The notes under the pieces are model-generated. The model did not search any database. It saw nothing but the letters and a program-made list of their open reading frames with translations, and was not told the origin of the DNA. The position numbers and the translations under genes were made by a program. This document shows positions 7,103 through 16,247 of a stretch of 64,000 nucleotides of DNA, one piece after another. Position 1 is the first letter of the stretch. Every line of letters starts with the position of its first letter. The stretch is from JBBRMW01 sp965246845 (lineage in GTDB: Bacteria; Chloroflexota; Anaerolineae; Aggregatilineales; UBA2796): positions 310,001 through 374,000 of the forward strand of contig CBDFFR010000008.1 of NCBI GenBank assembly GCA_965246845.1. The letters are read 5' to 3'.

Positions 7103-10100
7103 TCCTCCAGCGTCCCGATCAGCGCGGGCGTGATGCGCCGCAAAGCCGCGCGCCAATCTGCTTCCGGCAAGGTATAGGTATAGCCGAGCCGCAGATAGTG
7201 GAGCAATGTTTGCGGCGGCTGCCCGATAGCCGCTTCGACCGCCGCTGCATAGATTCCCAACTGCATCGCGTAACGCTGCGCATGGTCCGCGACCCGCAGC
7301 CCGCGTACATGGTCGCTTTTGTAATCCAGCACGACCCAGTTTCCGTACTCATCCAGAAACAACACATCGATCTTGCCGTTGATCAGCCGCCCCTCGAAGC
7401 GGAAGCTGAATGGATATTCGCGATAAATATCCTGTGCCCGCGCGACGCGCCCCCAAATCTCGCTCTGCTGCGTCTTTTCGATGAGCGCGAGCGTCTCCGT
7501 CACTGCATAATCGAGCGCAACCCCACCCGTGATGCCGCGCTCCCACGCGAATGCGCGGATCACCGACTCCGGTGGCGCACCCGCGTTCATCCAACGCAGC
7601 GCATCATGCACGATTTCGCCGATGAGCCGCCCACTGACGGGTCGTTTTTGCTTCGGAGTTAGCGGCATTTCGACCGAAGCGGGGAGTGGTGCATCATGCT
7701 GAATATAGTCGTTGAAGGCGCGCTGTCCTTCAGGTCCGAGTGCATCCGCTTCACCCAGCGCGCCGAGTTCGCTGGCCGCAAGCGTTGCCGTCAGGTCCGG
7801 CGGCGGGATGCGTGCGATCAACGGCGGTGCGTGGGGCGCGGCGCGATTCTCCGCGAGGTGGTCCCACGCAGTTTCTTGTAAGTCGCCCGGCGTTGCGGGA
7901 AACAGACTGCGTGGCGGATCGCTCGATAGCACCTGCTCAACTACCTCGCTCGTGGAATGACCCAGCGCAGCCGCGAGCCACGTTCCCGCCTGCTCGTTCG
8001 ACCATGCTCCGCTCAACCACAGGTAATCACCCGCGCGCGTCGCCGCGACATAGAACAATCGCAGCGTTTCCTGTGCCTTCTCCGGTTCCGCATCGCGCAG
8101 CGCCACGTCCCACATATACGGCTTGACAGACTTCCCCGCCTCGTCGCGCACGTCGCAGAGCAGCCCGTGCTTGCGGTCGAAGAGCAGCGTTTGCGGCGGT
8201 CGATAAGGTTCTTCGCTGCACGCGAAGAGCGCGACGACGGGGAACTCCAGCCCCTTCGCGGCGTGAACCGTCATGACCTGCACTGCGCCTTCGGTTTCGA
8301 TGGGCGCTTCGGCCTCGCGCGCTTCGACTTCGCTCAGGCTGTCCATAGTTTCCAGAAATTCACCGAGTGACAGGGTATCGCTCTCGCGTGCGATTTCGCG
8401 CAGCTTCTCAACGTTGTTGACCGTTCGCCCGCCGTTCGGGAGCGCCGTCAAAGTCGCGCAGAATGCGGTCCGGTCCAGCGCCGCGCCAATCAGCGCCGCG
8501 ACCGTGACGCGCCCCGCCAGCCCCGCCAGTGCGGTCAGCGTCGTTTGGGCGAATCGCACCGCATCCGGGTCCGCGAAGCTATCCGGCGTGGCGGCCATGA
8601 GCGCGGACCAGAGCGTTTCAGGTGAATCGAGCCGCAGCATGAGCAGCGTGTCATCGCGCAGGCTGAACAATGGCGAGCGCAGCGCCGAAGCCAGCGCGAG
8701 GTTAGCCGCCGGGTTGTAGAGCGCGGCAAGCAGGTTTAATAAATCGCGCACTTCCTGCTGTCCATAGTAGCCGCGTCCCGCGTTCGTCACGACGGTGATT
8801 TTCGCCTTGCGCAGCGCGTCCTCGATGAACGGCATGTTTTTGTAAGTGCGGACGAGGATCGCGAAATCGCCGTACTGTGCTTCGCGATATTCGCCACGCG
8901 CCTTATCCCACACCCTGCGCCCGCTGAGGACGAACGCCGCGATACGTTTTGCCAGCGCGTCCGCTTCCCATGCGCGCAACTGGTCGGCTCTGCCTTGCCC
9001 CTTATCGATCTGCGTTTCATCGATCAGGGTGAGCGCCACGCACGGACCGAACTCGTCCGGTGTCGGGCGGTGCGCAGTCATCGGCTCATAGCTATCGAGC
9101 AGCGGCGCGAACAAGCCATTGACCCATTCGACGAGCGCGTGATGCGTGCGGAACGAGCGCGCGAGCGAGACCGCTTCGCCGCCGCGTGCGGTAATATCGC
9201 GCTGCACCTCGCGGAAGACATCGACCTGTGCGCCGCGAAAGGCATAGATCGACTGCTTCACATCCCCGACGATGAACAGCCGCCCCGCGTCCCCGGTAAG
9301 CGCGTACACAATATCGCGCTGCGCGTCGTTCGTATCCTGAAATTCATCGACCAGCAGATAGTTGAATTCTGCTGCGCGGTAGCGCTCCCGGACGGTTTCG
9401 CTTTGCAGGACAGCGCGCGTGAGCCGTTCCAAATCTGCGAAATCGAGCGCGGATTGGCTGCGCTTGGTGTCGCGATAGACCTCCTGCGCAGTCTGGATTG
9501 CGCTGTGCCAGAGCGGGAGTAGCCGCGCGACCTCGCCATCGAGGGCGGGGGTGAGGTCGCCAATCTGTTTAAGCGCGTCTTCCGCCCGCGCACGCAGCCA
9601 TTTGAGCCGCCCTTTCGCATCTTCAAACTGCGCGCTGCCTCCCCATGCTGCCGCCTTTCCGCCTTTTAACTGAATGTCACCCAAAAGCAAACGGAGTCTG
9701 GACTGGACGAGCATCGGAACGTCGGATAGAATATCCGTTCTACGTGATTGTGCCTTGAAGAGCGCTTTTGCGATCAGGTCATCGGCGGGCGGGCGTGGAT
9801 TCGGCGTCCATTCCAGCGCTTCGATGACGGTAGCGTCAGCTTGCAGCGCAGCAATCACAGCGCGCATCCGTTCCGTAAATTCGCGTTCCCACGCGATCCA
9901 GAGCGCTTCGGGGTCCGGCGTCGGCGGCAGGTCCCAATCGAGCGCGGCAAGGAGCGCGGCGCGTATGTCTCGCGTTTCGTACTGTTCAAAGAGCGGCGCG
10001 GCGGGCGAATTCGCGATCCTGACGAGCGCGTCCTGCACGGCTTCGGTGCGCAGCAGCGCAGCGTCGGCTTCATCCAGCGTGCGGAAAGCGGGGTCCATGC

Positions 10101-10449
10101 CGAGTTCGGCGGCATTGGCGCGCAGCAGCAGCCCGCAAAGGCTGTGAATCGTGCTGACCCGCGCGCTATCGAGTGTGCTTTGGCGTTCGGTCCAGAAGGC
10201 GCGGTCGGGTCCTTCGGCGGCCATGCGCGCGACTTCCTGCCGGATGCGGGCGCGCATCTCCCGCGCAGCTTTATCGGTGAAGGTGATCGCGACCACGCTG
10301 GCGACAGGCCACTCCGGGTTCGCTTGCAACAGCGCCAGATAGCGCCCGACCAGCACGCTCGTCTTGCCGCTGCCCGCGCCCGCGAGAACCGCGACATCGC
10401 GACCCCGTATCTCAATCGCGCGCTGTTGTTCCGGGGTATAACCAGGCAT
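7099..10449 (-). CDS. UvrD/AddA-type helicase-nuclease (RecB-family)
   Basis: A 1116-residue superfamily 1A helicase with a C-terminal nuclease, the AddA layout. Walker A AGAGSGKT is at residues 23-30, preceded by the Q-motif region YTPEQQRAIE. Motif Ia appears as VVAITFTDKAAREMRAR, motif II as LLVDEFQDTN, motif III as VGDVKQSIYAFRGA, and motifs V/VI as VMTVHAAKGLEFPVV and LFYVAATRA. The C-terminal PD-(D/E)XK domain has GEIVHDALRW and IDVLFLDEYGNWVVLDYKSD. An AddB partner is not in the window, although AddB could lie elsewhere. The gene is head-to-head with the SLATT-like pair and coupled to a methyltransferase at its 3' end. Probable role: double-strand-break end processing. Confidence 0.9.
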   Translation of the reverse strand: MPGYTPEQQRAIEIRGRDVAVLAGAGSGKTSVLVGRYLALLQANPEWPVASVVAITFTDKAAREMRARIRQEVARMAAEGPDRAFWTERQSTLDSARVSTIHSLCGLLLRANAAELGMDPAFRTLDEADAALLRTEAVQDALVRIANSPAAPLFEQYETRDIRAALLAALDWDLPPTPDPEALWIAWEREFTERMRAVIAALQADATVIEALEWTPNPRPPADDLIAKALFKAQSRRTDILSDVPMLVQSRLRLLLGDIQLKGGKAAAWGGSAQFEDAKGRLKWLRARAEDALKQIGDLTPALDGEVARLLPLWHSAIQTAQEVYRDTKRSQSALDFADLERLTRAVLQSETVRERYRAAEFNYLLVDEFQDTNDAQRDIVYALTGDAGRLFIVGDVKQSIYAFRGAQVDVFREVQRDITARGGEAVSLARSFRTHHALVEWVNGLFAPLLDSYEPMTAHRPTPDEFGPCVALTLIDETQIDKGQGRADQLRAWEADALAKRIAAFVLSGRRVWDKARGEYREAQYGDFAILVRTYKNMPFIEDALRKAKITVVTNAGRGYYGQQEVRDLLNLLAALYNPAANLALASALRSPLFSLRDDTLLMLRLDSPETLWSALMAATPDSFADPDAVRFAQTTLTALAGLAGRVTVAALIGAALDRTAFCATLTALPNGGRTVNNVEKLREIARESDTLSLGEFLETMDSLSEVEAREAEAPIETEGAVQVMTVHAAKGLEFPVVALFACSEEPYRPPQTLLFDRKHGLLCDVRDEAGKSVKPYMWDVALRDAEPEKAQETLRLFYVAATRAGDYLWLSGAWSNEQAGTWLAAALGHSTSEVVEQVLSSDPPRSLFPATPGDLQETAWDHLAENRAAPHAPPLIARIPPPDLTATLAASELGALGEADALGPEGQRAFNDYIQHDAPLPASVEMPLTPKQKRPVSGRLIGEIVHDALRWMNAGAPPESVIRAFAWERGITGGVALDYAVTETLALIEKTQQSEIWGRVARAQDIYREYPFSFRFEGRLINGKIDVLFLDEYGNWVVLDYKSDHVRGLRVADHAQRYAMQLGIYAAAVEAAIGQPPQTLLHYLRLGYTYTLPEADWRAALRRITPALIGTLED

Positions 10450-10564
10450 CCCGCCGCCTCATTATTGAACTTCGACGCGCATTATAGCGCATCGCTTGCG
10501 CAAAACAGGTGTGCGGAATATGCTGTATCGACCTTCCTGCACTTCCAATACAGGAGTGAACCTT

Positions 10565-11260
10565 GTGACGAATACGACAACGGCAACCAACACACCAGAC
10601 GACCCAAAAGCCGAATCGAGTACGCAAGCGATTCTGATTCAATGGCGTCAACGCCTGCCTGAATGGGTCAAACAATTGCCGCGCTTGCGCGACACGCCGA
10701 AGGCGAATCAGAGCTTTCAACTGCTGAACACGGTTGAAAAAGACGCAATACTCGCGCAGATGGACGCCGCAGCAAAAAAGCGCATCGCGGAAGATATAGA
10801 GCATCTCGAAAGCGAACTGCTCGTCTATTTCCGGCAGCACGACGCCGATGCCGCCTACCAGCAAAACCGCTATCGCATGTATCAGATTGGCTATATCGGG
10901 TTGGCGACGCTGGCAACCATTGTCGGCAGCATTCAGGCGCTTTTCCTGACGAGTGACGTCAATATTGTTCGTATCGCGGCTTTCATTGAGGTGATGATCA
11001 GCCTGTTCGCGGTCTATCTGGCTAACCTGGGGGCGCAGGAGCCACCGCTCCCTGCCTGGATGGACAATCGGCGGCGTGCAGAGGCTTTACGCCGTGAGTA
11101 TTTTCGGTATCTGGTGAACCTCCCTCCTTACGACGCCTTAACAGGCTTTGAACGTCGCGGGCAGTTGAGTCGCCGTGCTGCGTTGTTGAATCGAGGATCG
11201 AACCCGGATGACATCAATCCCAATCCGTCGTCCAGCGATGAAGCGAAGGTGCAACCATGA
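10565..11260 (+). CDS. SLATT/DUF4231-like two-TM membrane protein (1)
   Basis: GTG at 10565 is chosen because AGGAG lies 8 bases upstream; a longer frame exists but has no such site. The 231-residue product has a charged, helical N-terminal part (about 40-105), a pair of membrane helices (about 106-130 and 136-157) and a basic C-terminal segment RRRAEALRREYFRYLV. This pattern (helix, 2 TM, conserved basic helix) resembles the SLATT/DUF4231 superfamily, whose members are predicted membrane effectors of nucleotide-signalling conflict systems. Assignment is by pattern only. It overlaps the next gene, a similar 2-TM protein, by ATGA, so the two are translated together. Confidence 0.6.
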   Translation: MTNTTTATNTPDDPKAESSTQAILIQWRQRLPEWVKQLPRLRDTPKANQSFQLLNTVEKDAILAQMDAAAKKRIAEDIEHLESELLVYFRQHDADAAYQQNRYRMYQIGYIGLATLATIVGSIQALFLTSDVNIVRIAAFIEVMISLFAVYLANLGAQEPPLPAWMDNRRRAEALRREYFRYLVNLPPYDALTGFERRGQLSRRAALLNRGSNPDDINPNPSSSDEAKVQP

Positions 11261-11871
11261 ATCCCCTGCCGAGTGATGCAACGACCGACCGCGCGGCGCT
11301 CGAAGCGGCATACGCCCTCTTCGACAAATTTGCCCTGAAGGATCAACGGAACTTCTACGAATCAGCCAAGAAACGCCACCGCGCCGCCGCCGTTGGAGTC
11401 AATCGGGTACGCGCCACCCTTGCGCTGCTCACCGGGGCTGCGTCGGCCATCGCCGGGTTGCTCGTGACCAGCGCCTTCGATGCGCGTGGCGGATGTTCTG
11501 CGGATGTTAGCCCTGTTTCTTGCGGTTTTCTCCGCGTGTTCGTGGGGCTATGCACTTTTGCCACAGTCGTTCTCCCGGCGCTCGCTGCGGCACTCAACAT
11601 TCTGGCCGATCTATATCAGTGGAATCGCCTGATACAGGTTTACACTGTCGCTCAGGAAAACATGATTGTCGCCGATTCGCTCTCACCAGACCGGGAGATG
11701 GACAATCAGCAGTATCGCGAGGCATTGACGGGCTATTCATTGGCGACGCTGCACGTTATGGAAGACGAAGCAGCGCAATGGGGGCAGCTTATCCGAGCGC
11801 CGGAAGCAATTCAGGAGTTTATCGACAACTCACGAAAAAAAGGCATAGAGGCTACGAACCTGAAGCCGTAA
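11257..11871 (+). CDS. SLATT/DUF4231-like two-TM membrane protein (2)
   Basis: A 204-residue protein starting in the ATGA overlap with the previous gene. Predicted helices flank two membrane spans (about 53-73 and 93-117), joined by a loop with two cysteines (Cys80, Cys89) that could pair outside the cell. The segment after the second span (NILADLYQWNRLIQVY...AQENM) resembles the conserved helix of SLATT-like proteins. It probably forms a hetero-oligomer with its partner. No sensor, nucleotidyltransferase or nuclease is encoded next to it in the same direction, so a conflict-system role is only a hypothesis. Confidence 0.6.
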   Translation: MNPLPSDATTDRAALEAAYALFDKFALKDQRNFYESAKKRHRAAAVGVNRVRATLALLTGAASAIAGLLVTSAFDARGGCSADVSPVSCGFLRVFVGLCTFATVVLPALAAALNILADLYQWNRLIQVYTVAQENMIVADSLSPDREMDNQQYREALTGYSLATLHVMEDEAAQWGQLIRAPEAIQEFIDNSRKKGIEATNLKP

Positions 11872-11989
11872 AGCTGCTCGAATAATCTGAGTCACATTCG
11901 CGATCCGTCGCCGTATCGCGCCCCTGCCGGACGCGGTACACTTCATGCTGTACCCGATCCGGCATTTATGTACTCGAACACAGGCGACC

Positions 11990-14900
11990 ATGTTACGAGC
12001 GATCAGCGCCCTTTTCGACATCCGACCAAATGAATGGCCGCGCGTGCTGCTGCTCTATTTTCTGGGCGGTCTGTTCCTCGTCGGGATGACCTGGGGCGAG
12101 ACGATCAGCGAGGCGCTGTTCCTCAAACAGGTCGGCGTGCAATTCCTCTCGCTGACCTTCATCGCGGATGCGGTGATCGGGATCGTCGTCATCGCGGTCT
12201 ACGCTTCTTTCGTGGACCGCGTGAGCAACGATAAACTGGCGCTCGGCATCTTCGCCATGTTCATCGCGCTGATCTGGTTCGGGCGGCTGCTGATTGGCGT
12301 CGGGCAGGGCGGCATCGCCTACCCCTTCCTGTACCTGCTCTCGCATATCGTGCGTGACCTGTTCGTGCTGCACTGGTGGACGTTCGTGATTGGCCTCTAT
12401 GATACGCGCGCAGCCAAGCGCATCGCGCCGTTCCTGAGTACGGCGGCACGTCCGGCGGGCGCAATCGCGGGCTTGAGTATGCCGCTGCTCAACACGATCT
12501 TCCCGCCGCAAAATATTATCCTGCTCTGGTCGGTGATCATTGGTCTGGTCGGGATTGGGCTGTTCCTGATGCCGCGCCGGATGCGCGAGACGCCTTCCAG
12601 CGGTCCCGCCGTCCGCACCTCCTATATGCAAAACATGCGCGAAGGCGCGAAGTTCGTTTCTGGTTCGACCTTCCTGCGCTGGATGGCGCTCTCGACACTG
12701 ATCATGACGGTCCTCTTCGCGCTCGTGAATTTCCAGACGAGCCAAATCCTCGTCCGCGAACTCGGCTCCGTGAAAGCCGTCTCGGAATTCACCGGCGCGC
12801 TCACCGGCTGGACCAACCTGCTCCTGCTCCCGATCCAGCTTTTCCTCCTGAGCCGCATCGTGAACCGCTTCGGACTCGGCAACGCCAATCTGATTTTTCC
12901 AATCGGGACGCTCGGTATCTCCGCCGGGCTTGCCGTCGCGCCGAGCATCCTCACGGCGGGCGCGGCCTATTTCAACCGGACGACGTTCCGCACCGGCTTT
13001 CGGATCACGCTCGATAATCTGTTTTATAACGCCGTGCCGCTGCGCGTGAAGGGACGTGCGCGGGCATTCATCAGCGGCCTGATCGTGCCGATTGGCTCCC
13101 TGATTGGCGGTAGCCTGTTGCTCGCGTTGCCAGTCGCGGCGGGCGGTGGGCGGCTGTTCCCGGTGTTGATTGTGCTGCTCGCGCTGTCCTATACGGTGAG
13201 CGTGTTCATCATCCGGCGGCAATATAAACTCGCGCTGGTGACGATGCTCAAGCAGGAAGATTATTCGTTCCTGCTTGATGCGGCGGGCGAAGTCCAGGTT
13301 TCCGATAGCGCAACCCTCGAAGCGCTCTCCGCGAAATTGCGCGATAGCACCAGCCCGGAATTAACGGCATTCATGGCGCAGCTTCTGGCCGATGTCGGCG
13401 GCAAAGGCTCGCTCCCGCTGCTCGTGCAGACCGCGCGCAACGGTTCCCCGGAAGTACGCGCGGCGGTGCTGGATACGCTCACTGCGGCGGACCTGCGCGG
13501 CGCGGCGGTGCAGCAACTTTTCCGCGACTCGGTGCGCGATGCGGATGCGCGCGTGCGCCAATCCGCGATTTCTGGCCTGCGTCAGAGCGCCGGGCAAACC
13601 CGCGATGGCTTCCTGCCGCTCGCGCTCGAACTCTCCAAAGACCCCTCGCGTGACGTGCAGATCGAAGTCCTGCCGCCGCTGATTCAGTCGAACAGTCCAC
13701 AATATGCAGCGGATGGTCTGCGCATCCTCGATAACTACCTGAATGACCCCGATCCGCGCTGGCGGGCGCGCGGCGTGGAAGTCCTCGGCCAGGCTGATGA
13801 CGCGCGCTTCATTGAAAAGCTGCTGCCATTCATCGCGGACCCCGACGACGGCGTGCGGATGGAAGCGACTATCGCCATCGAACGCCTTTCGGAGCGCGGC
13901 ATCCCGAAAGCACAGACCGCCGCGCTTGCCGACCGCGCCCGCGCGCTGCTCGCCGACCCGGTGGAGCGCATCCGGCAGGCGGCGCTCACGATATTGGGGC
14001 GGCTCGGCACGCCCGATACACCGCAGCTTTTACTCGCAGCGCTCACCGACCCCAGCCCGGATTTGCGCAATACGGCGGTGGTTGCTCTGGCGCGCATGGG
14101 TGCGCAGGCGCGTCCGCTGCTCAACAAGGGGTTGGAGAGCAAGGACCACGCGCTCAAACGCATGTCGGCGATTGCACTCAGCCGAATCGACCGCGAACGC
14201 GCCGTAGAGCCAATTCGCGCCTTTATCCACGAAAATCTGATCGCGATTTATCTGGACATCGCGCGACGCGATGCGTTCCGTGACTGCGGCAGCTTGCGCA
14301 GCGTGCAGATTTTGACCGCCGTTCTGGAAGAGCGCAATCGCGACCGCCTGGACGAAATCTTCACGCTGCTTGCGGCGCAGAACGACCCGAAAGCCGTGCG
14401 TATCATCGCGGAGTCGCTCGCGGGTGAAGACTCGCGCCGCCGTGCAAACGCGCTGGAGGCCGTCGAATCGCTCGGTACGCCGCAGATCGCGCGGCTGCTC
14501 GGTCCGATCTTCGACCGCGAACTAACGCCCGAAAAGCTGCTCGCGTACAGCCGCGATGCGTCCGGTTTCCATGCCGATGCACATGGGACGATCCTTGCGC
14601 TCGCCGGTGAAAAGACCGATGGGTGGCTGCGCGCGGTGATGCTCTATGCGCTTGGCGAAATCGGGACAGCGAAGGGACCCTGCGGCGAACTGCTCACGCG
14701 CCCGCAAATTGAAACGCTGCTGCGCGCGGGCGAGAACGCCTCGGAAGATGTGCGGATGGCGGTGCGCGCCGCGCGGGGTATCCTCAATGCGAGCGGCGAG
14801 TCGGCAGTACAGGAGACTGGAATGCTTTCTGCAATTGAAAAAATCATCTTTTTGAAGGAAGTCGCGTTCTTCGGCGGCATGACCATCGATCAATTGAAAA

Positions 14901-15319
14901 TCGTCGCGTCGGTCGCGGAAGAAGAAGTGTTCAATGAAGACGCCGTGATTTTCAATATGACCGAACCGGGTGGCGCGGTCTATGTCGTGGTGCGCGGACG
15001 GGTCGTGCTGGAGCGCGAAGGCGGCACGCGCAAGGGGTCGATGTTGCGCATCGGGACGATGCAAGCCTACCAGTATTTCGGCGAAATGACGCTCTTCGAT
15101 GGCGGTCCGCGCACCGAACGCGCGCTCGCCACGCAGGATACACTCGTGCTGCGGCTGCGCCGGGAGCCGCTCATTGCGCTCACGCGGCAATATCCCGACC
15201 TCTCGCTCAAGCTGATCAATGTGTTGAGTCAGCGCCTGCGCGAGGCGAACGACCGGATCGCGCAACTGACGACCGCCAAGCCGCGCGAACTTCACAAAGT
15301 CTTTGACAAACTCGGCTAA
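11990..15319 (+). CDS. Membrane transporter-like / HEAT-repeat / cNMP-binding fusion protein
   Basis: About 1109 residues from the ATG at 11990 (a 15-residue upstream extension is open but lacks a clear ribosome site). Residues about 20-420 hold some ten to twelve membrane helices resembling MFS or ATP/ADP-translocase (NTT)-like carriers. About 440-900 is a run of HEAT-like helical repeats with recurring DPSPDLRNTAVVALARMG-type units. About 970-1090 is a cyclic-nucleotide-binding domain with FGEMTLFDGGPRTERA, retaining the Glu and Arg expected in the phosphate-binding cassette. The fusion suggests a membrane protein gated or scaffolded through a cytoplasmic sensor. Ligand and cargo are unknown. 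Confidence 0.85.
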   Translation: MLRAISALFDIRPNEWPRVLLLYFLGGLFLVGMTWGETISEALFLKQVGVQFLSLTFIADAVIGIVVIAVYASFVDRVSNDKLALGIFAMFIALIWFGRLLIGVGQGGIAYPFLYLLSHIVRDLFVLHWWTFVIGLYDTRAAKRIAPFLSTAARPAGAIAGLSMPLLNTIFPPQNIILLWSVIIGLVGIGLFLMPRRMRETPSSGPAVRTSYMQNMREGAKFVSGSTFLRWMALSTLIMTVLFALVNFQTSQILVRELGSVKAVSEFTGALTGWTNLLLLPIQLFLLSRIVNRFGLGNANLIFPIGTLGISAGLAVAPSILTAGAAYFNRTTFRTGFRITLDNLFYNAVPLRVKGRARAFISGLIVPIGSLIGGSLLLALPVAAGGGRLFPVLIVLLALSYTVSVFIIRRQYKLALVTMLKQEDYSFLLDAAGEVQVSDSATLEALSAKLRDSTSPELTAFMAQLLADVGGKGSLPLLVQTARNGSPEVRAAVLDTLTAADLRGAAVQQLFRDSVRDADARVRQSAISGLRQSAGQTRDGFLPLALELSKDPSRDVQIEVLPPLIQSNSPQYAADGLRILDNYLNDPDPRWRARGVEVLGQADDARFIEKLLPFIADPDDGVRMEATIAIERLSERGIPKAQTAALADRARALLADPVERIRQAALTILGRLGTPDTPQLLLAALTDPSPDLRNTAVVALARMGAQARPLLNKGLESKDHALKRMSAIALSRIDRERAVEPIRAFIHENLIAIYLDIARRDAFRDCGSLRSVQILTAVLEERNRDRLDEIFTLLAAQNDPKAVRIIAESLAGEDSRRRANALEAVESLGTPQIARLLGPIFDRELTPEKLLAYSRDASGFHADAHGTILALAGEKTDGWLRAVMLYALGEIGTAKGPCGELLTRPQIETLLRAGENASEDVRMAVRAARGILNASGESAVQETGMLSAIEKIIFLKEVAFFGGMTIDQLKIVASVAEEEVFNEDAVIFNMTEPGGAVYVVVRGRVVLEREGGTRKGSMLRIGTMQAYQYFGEMTLFDGGPRTERALATQDTLVLRLRREPLIALTRQYPDLSLKLINVLSQRLREANDRIAQLTTAKPRELHKVFDKLG

Positions 15320-15375
15320 CGGATGCGCCGGGTTACTAACATCATCAACGTGCCTGTTTTCGGAGTTCTCTCGTC

Positions 15376-16080
15376 GTGTACTCGCGTAAATCTGCTGGTT
15401 CCCCGCTGCGTATCCTGGCAGGCGTCCTGAGCATCGGGGTCGTCGTCGCTGCATTTGCAATTTATCAGGTCGCGCGCCCGCTGCTGAACGCGCCGTCCCC
15501 GGCTACATTGCCGCCGACCCTAATCGTGCTGCGCCCTTCTGCGGCTCCGAGCGCGACGCAGCCCGGACCGATCTTCCGCATCATCTCCGATAAAGCGGGG
15601 CTATCGACACAGCTCACCGAACTCTACTACGCGGTCAACGCCGATACGTGGGACCTCTCGCATCTGGGCAGCCTGGCCGGGCATTTGCAGGGGACCGCAA
15701 ACTTTGGCGACGGGCGAAACGTCGTGCTGGCGGGGCATGTCGAACTCAAGGATGGCGTGCGGGGTCCCTTCGCCGATTTGCACCGCCTCGCGCCGGGAGA
15801 CCCGATTACCATCCTCAACGATGCGCGCCCGCAGCCGAAGGTGATTCAATATACCGTGACGCAGGTGCGTAAGGTCAAGCCGGATGATTTCGACGTGATA
15901 CGCAATCACGGCTACGAGGAACTCACGCTGATTACCTGCGACGACTGGAACGCGCAGCAAAGCACGTATTTGAGCCGGATTATCGTCCATGCGCGACCAG
16001 TGGCGGCGCTTGTCACCGCAGCCGCAACGGGCAAGGCTACGGCGTCTGTAGCCGCAACCAAGACGCCCCAAAAGAAATAA
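15376..16080 (+). CDS. Sortase family transpeptidase
   Basis: A 234-residue protein from a GTG start, with an N-terminal membrane anchor (about 12-36), a Pro/Ala-rich linker and a sortase fold. Catalytic residues are visible: His121 (VVLAGHVELKDG), Cys188 (LTLITCDDW) and Arg201 (YLSRIIVHA), with normal spacing. Sortases join sorting-signal proteins to the cell wall or to each other. No LPXTG-like substrate gene is in this window. The C-terminus ends in a low-complexity Ala/Thr/Lys tail. It follows the HEAT/cNMP protein by 56 bases on the same strand. Confidence 0.88.
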   Translation: MYSRKSAGSPLRILAGVLSIGVVVAAFAIYQVARPLLNAPSPATLPPTLIVLRPSAAPSATQPGPIFRIISDKAGLSTQLTELYYAVNADTWDLSHLGSLAGHLQGTANFGDGRNVVLAGHVELKDGVRGPFADLHRLAPGDPITILNDARPQPKVIQYTVTQVRKVKPDDFDVIRNHGYEELTLITCDDWNAQQSTYLSRIIVHARPVAALVTAAATGKATASVAATKTPQKK

Positions 16081-16116
16081 CGCCTCGGTCTGCATCATAC
16101 CAAACGTACCGGGTAA

Positions 16117-16218
16117 GGGCAGACCATGTGTCCGCCCGGAATTGTCATCGCGTCGCTCAAGCTCGACCCCTACGCAATGCACACGATCTGGTGTAGGGGC
16201 GGACCTATGTGTCCGCCC
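16117..16218. repeat. Dispersed palindromes, type A pair
   Basis: Two type A units lie between the sortase and the convergent dppC-like gene. A decayed one is at 16117-16137 (GGGCAGACCATGTGTCCGCCC). A better one is at 16196-16218, preceded by TGTA. Between them at about 16151-16175 is a worn type B-like segment ending CGACCCCTACG. Confidence 0.75.
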
Positions 16219-16247
16219 GGTCAACAATACATTATCCGCATTTAGTG

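Noticed and set aside
11993..13222. A 409-codon minus-strand frame opposite the carrier-HEAT-cNMP gene
   Set aside because: Gln/Arg/Glu-rich shadow translation; the plus strand encodes membrane helices with normal codon use.
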